64,000 nt of DNA, taken from WHUA01 sp963711215 (GTDB lineage: Bacteria; Pseudomonadota; Alphaproteobacteria; UBA8366). The DNA lies in the NCBI GenBank assembly GCA_963711215.1, contig CAVQDH010000012.1:207590-271589 (forward strand). The letters run 5' to 3'. Under the pieces are notes generated by a model. It did not search any database. It had not been told where the DNA came from and saw nothing but the letters and a program-made list of their open reading frames with translations. Position numbers and translations under genes: made by a program. The first letter of the stretch is position 1, and each line of letters opens with the position of its first letter. Positions 36,996-45,008 of the stretch are shown in pieces.

Positions 36996-37887
36996 CTAGG
37001 GCGCCGCAACCGGGCGGGACCGCGTCTGCAGCAGCAGGGAAATCAGCGCGATGACGGCGAAAACCGTCACATAGGCGAGTGGAATTGGCTTTCCGGCAAC
37101 CTGGTTCATCAGGCCCGCCGCCATCACCCCGGCCCCGTAGGCGACGAAGGTCCAGAGCATCATCCGTGCGCCCTCGCGGGAGGCAGCGCCAAGGATGGCG
37201 CCCGCACAAAGGGTCAGGAGCATCGTCGCGATGAGCCGGCTGGTCAGCGGGTCCTGCGGCCAGACCCAGATCGGCCGCCAGGGCCCCTGCGGCAGCACGA
37301 ACAACGCAACGCCCCACGGCCCCGTAACGGCGGCGACCAGTCCCATCCATCCGCGCACGGCCGCCGGTGCGGGCCCATCCGTCGCGCCGCGGCCCGCCGC
37401 ATCGGCCGGCCCAAGCCCGGTGCGCCGGATCAGGTGCCACAGCGCAGCGATCGACATGCCGCCCGCGATGACGAAAAAGCCGTAGGTGATCGGCGCCGCC
37501 CAATCGAAGCGATCGAGATGCAGCAGCAGGATCGCGGCGACCAGCGGCGCCAGATAGACCGCAATCAACACAAGGTAAAGACGGACCAGCCGCTCCCGCA
37601 TCCGGTCCAGCGCCAGCCAGCCGGCGACGCCAAACCCGAGGCCGGCAGCCGCCAGCATGCGCGACGCCAGCGGCGGCAACACCCACGAAAAACTCTCACG
37701 GTAGCCCAGCCACCAGAATGGCGCGCCGATCAGGCCCGCCGGCCACCGCGAGGATCGCGAGGGCAAGCATGCCCTTGGCCTGAGCATCGAGCGTCTCGGC
37801 ATGCGGCGCGATCCAGCGGCGCCAGCCCGCGGCCATGCCGACGGCGAGCAATGCCAGCGCCAGAAGCCCCCACAGGTACCCGGTCAT
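36996..37887 (-). pseudogene. multi-pass membrane protein of unknown function, frameshifted
   Basis: About 296 residues after correction. It starts MTGYLWGLLALALLAVG at 37887; the frame breaks at about 37735 in a run of G/C (one extra base) and continues LIGAPFWWLGYRES. Six to eight hydrophobic helices. The motif W-V-x-P-x-L-x-S-R occurs twice (WVLPPLASRML and WVWPQDPLTSRLI), suggesting an internally duplicated membrane domain. I do not recognise a functional family. It lies 27 bases from a second membrane gene that shares this style of motif, probably co-transcribed. Confidence 0.75.
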
Positions 37888-37914
37888 CCCTCCCCCCTTA
37901 GGGCCGACGCCCGA

Positions 37915-38694
37915 TCAGTGCCGCGCCCATCCCCGCGGCCGCGCGAGAAACCAGATCGCCAGGCCGGCGCTCCAACCGAGGACGATCAGGTATATGACCA
38001 TGCTGACGCGGAATCCGCCCGCCGTATGCTCCCAGTGCCGAAGATACGGCGGAATGAGAACGATGTCGTAGACGAGGAAGCCGATGAGCTGACCATAGGC
38101 ATTGGCGATGCTCGGGCGCAGCCAGCCATCGAAGAAGTAAACCGCCGACGCGACGAACAGGAAGCCGAACATCGTCGAGCTCTCCGGCTTGAGCGGCCAG
38201 GGAAAGACCACCGGCGCCCGCGCCAGAAGCATCGCCGTCGCGATGAACAGCGCCGCAGCGAAGGCGAGAAAGGAATAGCGCACGAAGGGCGGCGGCGGAC
38301 GCCGGTCCCGATGCGGATACCGGGCGCCGACCACGAACAGGAAGATCGATGCCAGGGCCAGGAGCCCGCACGTGCCCGCCCAGATCAGGAGACGCGGCTC
38401 GTGACGCGCAGCGTAGAGCCACAGGGTGAAGCCGGCGATGCCGCCGTTCATCGCGGCGAAGCCGAGGGCGCCGCCGCGCCCGGCGTTCAGATCGAGGGTC
38501 CAGGCGGTCCAGGCGACCGTCGCCCCTTCCGCGAGCATGATCGACGCGATGAAGAGATAACTCAGCGGGCCGTCCGCCCAGGGCCACAGGCTCAAGGCCC
38601 AGCCTGCGTAGGTCCAGAATCCGCCGCCGAGGACAAGCAGGCCGGAAGCCAGCGCAAGCAGCGACACGCGAAGCAACATGCGGTAGATGGTCAT
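37915..38694 (-). CDS. multi-pass membrane protein of unknown function
   Basis: 259 residues with about seven hydrophobic helices, starting MTIYRMLLRVSLLALASG. The short block VFPWPLKPESSTMFGF resembles the W-x-x-P-L-x-S-R elements of its neighbour, and both proteins have similar length and helix spacing, so they may be paralogous subunits. No transporter or enzyme motif is recognisable. The gene is 180 bases below the LivF-type ATPase gene on the same strand; co-transcription with the liv genes is possible but not shown. Confidence 0.8.
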   Translation of the reverse strand: MTIYRMLLRVSLLALASGLLVLGGGFWTYAGWALSLWPWADGPLSYLFIASIMLAEGATVAWTAWTLDLNAGRGGALGFAAMNGGIAGFTLWLYAARHEPRLLIWAGTCGLLALASIFLFVVGARYPHRDRRPPPPFVRYSFLAFAAALFIATAMLLARAPVVFPWPLKPESSTMFGFLFVASAVYFFDGWLRPSIANAYGQLIGFLVYDIVLIPPYLRHWEHTAGGFRVSMVIYLIVLGWSAGLAIWFLARPRGWARH

Positions 38695-38874
38695 CCCTCG
38701 CCCCCGCCCGACCGAAGTCCGATACGCCGGCGCCGACAGGGAAATCCTGCCACGAACCTCTTCGAAAGAGCAAAAAGGGGCCAGGCGCCGTCCCGCGATC
38801 CCGCGGTCCGTGATCAGGAGCGCGCGAAACGTCGCCGGACACCCTTCAACGAATGTCTCAACGAGCGTCCGGGA

Positions 38875-39588
38875 TCATTCGGACATTGCGTCCGCCGCGA
38901 CCCGAGGTAACGGGTCAGAACCTCGGGCTCTGATCTCGTCGGCGGGTCCCTCGTGCACGATATGGCCGTTGTTCATGATGTAGGCGCGGTTGGCGAGCGA
39001 CAGCGTCGCGGCGATGTTCTGCTCGACCAGCACGATCGTCTGGCCCTCGGCGACGAGCTTGCGGCACGCGTCCATGAGATCATGCACGATGACCGGGGCC
39101 AACCCCTCGAAAGGCTCGTCGAGCAGGAGGATTTTCGGCCTGCGCACGAGCGCGCGGCCGATGGCGAGCATCTGCTGCTCGCCGCCGGAAAGGTCCGTGC
39201 CGCGGCTGCGGCGGCGTTGCGCCAGGCGGGGGAACATTTCATAGATCCGTTCCAGCGGCCAGGCATCCTCGGCGGTGAGCTGCGCCAGAACGATATTTTC
39301 TTCGACGCTGAGACTGCCGAAGATACGGCGCGCCTCGGGCACGAGCTGCATGCCCTTTTTGGCGATAACATGCGCCTTGCGGCCGGCCACGTCCTCGCCG
39401 TCGAACACCACGGCGCCGGAACGCGGATGCAGCATGCCCATCAGGCTTTTCAATGTCGTGCTCTTGCCGGCGCCGTTGCGGCCCAGAAGGGCGACGACCT
39501 CGTGCGTCTCGACCCGCAGGTCGACATCGAACAGGATATGCGAGTCGCCGTAGTAGCTGTTCAGCGATTTGACTTCGAGCAGGCTCAT
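38875..39588 (-). CDS. branched-chain amino acid-type ABC transporter ATPase (LivF family)
   Basis: 237 residues: Walker A GRNGAGKST (37-45), Q-loop, signature LSGGEQQML, Walker B ILLLDEPFEGLAP and a switch His replaced by Gln in IVLVEQN, all as in LivF. It begins MSLLEVKSLNSYYGDSHILF. Its ATG overlaps the LivG-domain stop by 4 bases (ATGA at 39585-39588), so the two are translationally coupled. Cytoplasmic ATPase of a HAAT-family importer for amino acids, amides or aromatic/short-chain acids. The longer 848-residue frame covering this gene and LivM is an artefact of the upstream frameshift. Confidence 0.93.
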   Translation of the reverse strand: MSLLEVKSLNSYYGDSHILFDVDLRVETHEVVALLGRNGAGKSTTLKSLMGMLHPRSGAVVFDGEDVAGRKAHVIAKKGMQLVPEARRIFGSLSVEENIVLAQLTAEDAWPLERIYEMFPRLAQRRRSRGTDLSGGEQQMLAIGRALVRRPKILLLDEPFEGLAPVIVHDLMDACRKLVAEGQTIVLVEQNIAATLSLANRAYIMNNGHIVHEGPADEIRARGSDPLPRVAADAMSE

Positions 39589-41421
39589 TGTTCGTGCACC
39601 CCGCCGAGATAGGCTTCCTGCACGGCCGCATTGCTCTTGATCTCGGCCGGCGTGCCCTCGACCAGCACCTCGCCTTCGTTGAGAACGGTGATGCGCTCGG
39701 CCAGCTCGAAGATCGCGTCCATGTCGTGCTCGACGACGACCATCGTGCAGCTTCGCCGGATCACATTCAGGAGCTCGATCGTCTCGACGCGCTCCCGCGG
39801 GCTCATGCCGGCGAGCGGCTCGTCGAGCAAAAGCAGCGTCGGCGCCGTCGCCAGCGCAATGCCGATTTCGAGGCGGCGCTTCTCGCCGTAGGCGAGCTCG
39901 GCCACGGGTACGTCGGCGCGGTCGGTGAGATGGACCTGGGCAAGTGTCTCCTTGACGCGATCCGCGAGTCCGTCGATCCGGTCGATCCGCCGCAAGATGT
40001 CCACGCGGAACGGCCCGCGGCGCTCGGCCGCCACCGCGATGGTCAGGTTCTCGCGCACCGTCAGGCGGGTGAAGAGCTGGTTGACCTGATAGCTCTTGGT
40101 CAGGCCGAGCTGGCATACCTTCGTTACGCCGAAGCCGGTGATGTCGGTGCCGTCGAACACGATGCGGCCGGCGGATGGCGGGACCTCGCAGGTCAGCATC
40201 TTGAAGAACGTGCTCTTGCCGGCGCCGTTCGGACCGATGATCCCCCTGGATTCGCCGCGATAAAGCTCGAATTCGATATTGTTGTTGGCGAGGATGCCGT
40301 TGTAGCGCCTGGTCAGCCCCGTCGCCTTCAGCAACAACTCGCCCTGCGGCTTGACCGGGGACAACGGCGCGACCGCGAACGGCCGCCGCGGCGGCACTGA
40401 GCGGCGCCGGCTGGGCGGCGGCCTCGGGCTCGGAAACCGCGCGCTCGGCCCCTCTCCGGAAAAGGCGGGCCAGATCGGCGAGGCCGCCGACGATGCCGCG
40501 CCTGAGAAAGACCACCAGCACCACGAAAACGATGCCGAGCGCCAGCTTCCATGACGCGCCGAGATGAAGCGTCGTCTGAAAAAAATCGCTCAGATAGAAC
40601 CAGACCGCGGCGCCGGCGAGCGGGCCGAACAACGTGCCGGTGCCGCCGATCGCGGTCAGCATGACGAGCTGGCCAGACGTTTCGAAGGTGAAGGCGTCCG
40701 GCGGCATGAAGCCCTGCATCACGCCGAGCAATCCGCCGGCAAAGCCGGCATAGGCCGCGGCGATCACGAAGGCGATCAGCTTGTAGCTGTGGATATCGTG
40801 GCCGACGGCGGCCGCCCGCAGCGGATTATCGCGAATCGCCCCCAACACAAGACCGACCGGCGAGCGCATGATACGCACCGCGATCACGATGCCGACGAAA
40901 TACCAGAACGCCAGGAACATGTAGAGCGACGAATCGCTGTCGAAACGGAAGGTGGCGAAGCCGAGATCGAGCGTCGGGGCCGGCACGCCAGGGAGCCCGT
41001 TCTCGCCGCCCGTGAATTGCGAGAGCGGGTTGAACTCGACGAAATAGAACACCTCGGCGATCGCCACCGTGATCATGGCGAAATAGATGCCGACACGCCT
41101 GAGCGCGATCAAGCCCACCAGATAGCCGATGGCGGCGGCCGCGATCATGCCGATGAACAAGGCCCCGATGACGTTCGGAAAGCCCGCGACCGTCAGCAGA
41201 TAGGCGGCGACCATGCCGCCGGCGCCGAAAAAGGCGGACTGGCCGAACGACAACAGGCCGGTAAAGCCGAACAGGATGTCGAAGCCGAGGCCGAACAGGC
41301 CCCAAACCAGGATGCGATTGACCGTGGCGGGGGTAAATCCGAGATACGGCAGTATGAACGGCGCGGCGATCAGCCCGGCTGCCGTCAGCGCTTCGACGAG
41401 ATAGGGACGTTGCTTGAACAT
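39585..41421 (-). pseudogene. LivM-LivG fusion (HAAT permease + ATPase), one frameshift
   Basis: Reconstructed 611-residue protein. The LivM part (1 to about 320) starts MFKQRPYLVEALTAAGLIA, has about nine helices and the family block FGQSAFFGAGGMVAAYLL. A Pro/Ala-rich linker (SEPEAAAQPAPLS) leads to a LivG-type ATPase: Walker A GPNGAGKST, LAYGEKRRLEIGIALA signature and LLLDEPLAGMSP. The LivM frame has no stop of its own. A single extra base near 40390-40400, in a (GCC/GCG)n stretch, joins it cleanly to the ATPase frame, which otherwise would need a GTG start at 40397. LivM-LivG fusions are known in bacteria, so I favour fusion over two separate genes. Confidence 0.8.
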
Positions 41422-41434
41422 CAGACGACAGTCT

Positions 41435-42311
41435 TCATTCGCGGCCGGCCGTCCCGAGCAGCCCGTAAGGACGAAGCACCAGCACCAGCGTCATCGCCAC
41501 GAAAAGCATGACGTAGGAATAACCGGGGTTGAACATCGACGTGATGCTGATGATCTCGCCGGCGATGAGGCCACCCAGCACGGCGCCCGGAAACGACCCG
41601 ACCCCGCCGATCACCACGACGACGAATGTCTGCACCAGGATCGCTTCGCCGACGTCCGGCGCGATCGACACCACCGGCGCGTTGATGATGCCGGCAAACC
41701 CGGCCGCCATGGCGCCGATGCCGAACACCAGCATGAACACTTTGTAGACATCGATGCCGAGCGCATCGACCATCTCGGAATCCTCGATGCCGGCGCGAAC
41801 GATCATGCCGATGCGGGTGCGGTAGAGCACGAGATAAAGCGCCAGCAACGCGACCACGACGATGCCGAGCAGCGCGATGCGATAGGTCGGATAGAACATG
41901 AAGCCGAGATTGACGATGCCGACCAAGGGGCGGCGGCGGCGCGACCATCTTCGACAGGCTGCCGAAGAAGAAGCGGACGGCCTCGACGAAGACGATGCCG
42001 AGACCGAAGGTGACGAGGATCTGGTCTTCGGGCGGCCGTGTGTAGAAGTACCGGATGATCGCCCGCTCCATCACCATGCCGACCAGCATGACGAACAGCG
42101 AGCCCGCGATCACGGCGACGACGAAAGACCCCGTATAGCTGTAGGCGAGCCAGCCGGCATAGCCGCCCAGCATGAACATCGCCCCGTGCGCGAGGTTGAG
42201 AACGCCGAGCGTGCCGTAAATGATCGTCAGGCCGGACGAGATCAGCGCAAGCAGCGCGCCGAGCACCAGCCCGTTGAAACACTGCGAAATGAAATTGCCC
42301 CAGTTGATCAC
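41435..42311 (-). pseudogene. LivH-family ABC transporter permease, frameshifted
   Basis: About 291 residues after correction: INWGNFISQCFNGLVLGALL start, GLTIIYGTLGVLNLAHGA (the LivH hallmark) at 27-44, then after the break LVGIVNLGFMFYPTYRIAL, an EAA-like loop, and AGEIISITSMF near the end. The shift is at about 41926-41940, where a C-rich run (CCGCCGCCGCCCC) appears to have one extra base. The gene ends 14 bases before LivM, as usual. It forms the membrane channel with LivM. Confidence 0.85.
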
Positions 42312-42428
42312 GATATCGCCTGTACTTGGTTGCGATGCCTATCCATCGGTCCGCCATCATCATGCCCGGCTTTATCCCGGGGATCGACTCCATCCTGCAA
42401 CCGGACACGCACGAAAGACACACAAGGA

Positions 42429-42470
42429 CCGGGCCACGGGGGCGAAGACGGCGCTCCGCCCGTGGCCCGG
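42429..42470 (-). promoter_or_regulatory. 12-bp-stem hairpin between binding-protein gene and liv permease genes
   Basis: CCGGGCCACGGG and CCCGTGGCCCGG are exact inverse complements separated by 18 bases. The hairpin lies 63 bases below the binding-protein stop and about 118 bases before the LivH start. Such stems between a solute-binding gene and its permeases often stabilise the upstream mRNA or partly terminate, giving more binding protein than permease. No strong T-run follows. Confidence 0.5.
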
Positions 42471-42532
42471 CGTTGCCGGACGAAGGCCCTCCCCCGCACC
42501 ACCGGCGCGAGGGAGGCTTTCGTCAGCGGCCG

Positions 42533-43906
42533 TCAGGTATAGGAACCGAGATGGCAGCCAAAGGCGTCCGGCTTTTGCATCAGCGGCTCGCCGGGCACGA
42601 TTTCGAGAACCTCCCAGTAGTCTTCCTTGTTCTTCATGTCGCTCGGCTTCTTGCCGCGAACGACGATCACGGGACGGACCAGCTGGTGATCCGCGGCGCG
42701 GAAGTGCACGTCGCCGACCATGGACGGGAAGGTCTCGCCCTTCTCGTACGCCTTGATGACGTCCGGCGGGTAGAAGCTGCCGGCCTCGGAGACCATGCGC
42801 GCCCAGATGGCGAACTGCATGTAGGCGTTCTCGGCGCCCCATTCCGGCCGGTAGCCGTACTTCTTCTGGAAGGCCCCGACGAACATCTTGGCGAGCGGGT
42901 ACTTGTCCTCGAGCGTCCACCAGAAATCGGTGGCGGCAAACACGCCTTCCGTAAGCGCCGCCCCCACCTCCTTGGCGAGGAAGGGAATCTGGTAGGGGAC
43001 CACCATGGTCATCTTGGGCGTCAGGCCGAACTGCTTGGCCTGCTGGATCGACAGCACTGCGTCGCGGCCCCAGTTCACGTTGACGATGAACTCGGCGCCG
43101 GAGTTGGCGATGTTGGTGAGGTACTGGCTGAAGTCCTGCGTGCCGAGCGGCGAGACCTGGTTGGTCACCATCTTCCAGCCGGCATGGGCGCTGAGATAGT
43201 CGTCCACCGACTTGGTGACCGTATGGCCATAGGTATAGTCCGGCGTCATGAACGCCGCTTTCCGGTTCTTGCCGAAATGCTTGATCAGGACGGGGCCGAT
43301 CGCCGCCGCGGCCGTCTGGCCATAGAAGCACTGCCGGAACGAATAGCGCGCGCAGTCCTTCCCCGTCGTGTCGTTGGAGCCCGAGATCGCCACCAGGTAG
43401 AGGATTTTTTCCCGCTCGGCGAACTTGTTGAGCGCCACCGCCACCGCCGACGAGGTCGAGCCGGTCATGGCGATGATCTTGTCCTCGTTGATGAAGCGCT
43501 GCTGCGCCTGCACGGCATTGTTCGGCTTGGCGCCGGAATCGGCGACCACGAGCTTCACTTGCTTGCCGAGCACGCCCTTGGTGACCTTCGGCGCGATCTT
43601 CTTGATCAGCGCATGGCCTTCGTTGATGTGCTCGATGGCAAGCTGCATGCCCTTGAGCTCGTCTTCGCCTTGCACGGCGTAGGCGCCGGTACGCGGCACG
43701 GCCGCGCCGATGGTGACGCTCGATCCCTTCGTGCCTGCCGGCCACGTCCCGAGCGGTGGCTGATCGGCGGCCAGCGCCTGACGGAACAGGTCGGGCATCA
43801 GCAAGCCGCCGCCGGCCGCCATGCCGGCGCCAGCGCCGGCAATCAGCACGGTGCGACGCGACAAGCCGCCGGAGCGCGTCTTATCTTTTGAATTTTGGTC
43901 TGTCAT
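42533..43906 (-). CDS. LivJ-type (HAAT) ABC transporter substrate-binding protein, Tat-exported
   Basis: 457 residues from the ATG at 43904-43906, with GGGAGG 8-9 bases upstream. Twin-arginine signal SGGLSRRTVLIAGAGAG (about 12-28), then a type-I periplasmic binding fold: VTIGAAVPRTGAYAVQGEDE, VVADSGAKPNNAVQAQQRF, MTGSTSSAVAVALNKFAE and AAFMTPDYTYGHTV. It is longer than LivJ (about 370) and belongs to the amide/urea/aromatic-acid binding branch. It feeds the LivH/LivMG/LivF machinery encoded downstream. Ligand unknown. It is divergent from the CrbR-like regulator across a 407-bp spacer. Confidence 0.92.
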   Translation of the reverse strand: MTDQNSKDKTRSGGLSRRTVLIAGAGAGMAAGGGLLMPDLFRQALAADQPPLGTWPAGTKGSSVTIGAAVPRTGAYAVQGEDELKGMQLAIEHINEGHALIKKIAPKVTKGVLGKQVKLVVADSGAKPNNAVQAQQRFINEDKIIAMTGSTSSAVAVALNKFAEREKILYLVAISGSNDTTGKDCARYSFRQCFYGQTAAAAIGPVLIKHFGKNRKAAFMTPDYTYGHTVTKSVDDYLSAHAGWKMVTNQVSPLGTQDFSQYLTNIANSGAEFIVNVNWGRDAVLSIQQAKQFGLTPKMTMVVPYQIPFLAKEVGAALTEGVFAATDFWWTLEDKYPLAKMFVGAFQKKYGYRPEWGAENAYMQFAIWARMVSEAGSFYPPDVIKAYEKGETFPSMVGDVHFRAADHQLVRPVIVVRGKKPSDMKNKEDYWEVLEIVPGEPLMQKPDAFGCHLGSYT

Positions 43907-44313
43907 TTTGTTTTCCTCCCGTTGATTTGCCCGTGAGCAGGCCCCGAAGGGCATCGAACCACCGTCCGAGGACGACCGCGCATTCGGGCGCTGCGACGGT
44001 CGCTGGCCTGCAATCCGATTAAACAGGCCAAACTGTTCTCGTATGGATGGCCGACCACAGCGACCAGCAGCTTTTCTCCCGGCGCGCCGGCTCGGCCAGA
44101 TTCGCCTTCCGGTATCCGTCGAGGCTATCAACAGATACCCCAGGTCGGTATTAGACTTTCGACTAATAGCGTGGCTTCCGACCCGACAACGGCGCGGGTC
44201 CGGCGTTAGACTTTCGGCCGATGCCGGCGGGCTAGGCGCAGGTGCCCGCTGCGCCTATCATAAATGCGGGCGCGCCGCCCCCAAGCGGGGCGCCGCCCGG
44301 CGCGAGGACCTTC
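43907..44313. promoter_or_regulatory. 407-bp divergent regulatory region (liv binding protein / response regulator)
   Basis: No coding frame here looks genuine. The region separates two divergent genes and must hold both promoters. It contains two direct copies of TTAGACTTTCG, at 44151-44161 and 44206-44216 with start-to-start distance of 55 bases. The second copy begins 108 bases before the regulator's ATG, and the copies are followed by related ACTAAT and GCCGAT. They are candidate regulator-binding sites. Confidence 0.45.
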
Positions 44314-45000
44314 ATGACGGCATGCCGCCTCATCATCGCCGACGACCATCCGCTCTTCCGCGACGCGCTGCGCCTGACCGTGGCGCTGACGTTGCCTGAC
44401 GCGGAGATCGTCGAGGCGGGCTCGTTCCAGGGCCTGAAGGACGCGCTCGAAACCGATCCCGACGCCGACCTCGTGCTGCTCGACCTCAACATGCCCGGCA
44501 TGGTGGGGCTCTCGGGCCTGCTTTTCCTCCGCGCCACCTTCGCCGCCGTGCCGATCGCGATCATCTCGGGCAACGAGGAGCCGCGCATCATCCGTCAGGC
44601 GCTCGAGCTGGGCGCCGTCGGCTATATCCCGAAGTCCACCGCGCGGGCCGAGATCCGCGCCGCCCTCGCCGCCTTCCTGGCGGGCGAGATGTGGCTGCCC
44701 GACGGCATCGAGCTGAACCCGAGCGGCTCGGACGACGACGCCGCGCTGGCGGCGCGGCTCGCGCGCCTCACGCCGCAGCAAGTGCGCGTCCTGATGATGC
44801 TCAGCGACGGCCTGCTCAACAAGCAGATCGCCCATGCCCTCGGCGTCTCCGAGGCGACGATCAAGGCGCATGTCTCCGCCATCCTGGAGAAGCTGGGCGT
44901 CGACAACCGCACCCAGGCGGTGATCGCGGCGCGACGGCTGATGAGCGACATCACGCCGCCGGAAATGACGCAGGAGAGCGCCGCCGAAGCGGGGACCTGA
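44314..45000 (+). CDS. NarL/FixJ-type response regulator with LuxR HTH (CrbR-like)
   Basis: 228 residues from the ATG at 44314 (GAGG upstream; the longer frame at 44242 lacks family sequence). Receiver domain: Asp10/Asp11 (IIADDHPLFRDAL), phosphoacceptor Asp57 (LVLLDLNMPG), Lys107 (YIPKS). C-terminal LuxR HTH (about 155-215): LTPQQVRVLMMLSDGLLNKQ, IAHALGVSEATIKAH, KLGVDNRTQA. This is the AgmR/ErdR/CrbR group, which controls acetyl-CoA synthetase, alcohol or acetate metabolism. Convergent with the hybrid kinase gene, 8 bases apart; together they match the CrbS-CrbR pair. No acs gene is in this window. Confidence 0.88.
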   Translation: MTACRLIIADDHPLFRDALRLTVALTLPDAEIVEAGSFQGLKDALETDPDADLVLLDLNMPGMVGLSGLLFLRATFAAVPIAIISGNEEPRIIRQALELGAVGYIPKSTARAEIRAALAAFLAGEMWLPDGIELNPSGSDDDAALAARLARLTPQQVRVLMMLSDGLLNKQIAHALGVSEATIKAHVSAILEKLGVDNRTQAVIAARRLMSDITPPEMTQESAAEAGT

Positions 45001-45008
45001 GGCGGCCC

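Noticed and set aside
38875..41421. An 848-residue frame covering LivM and out-of-frame LivG and LivF
   Set aside because: Only the first ~330 residues resemble a protein family; the remainder is LivG read in the wrong frame and then LivF, caused by the frameshift near 40395.
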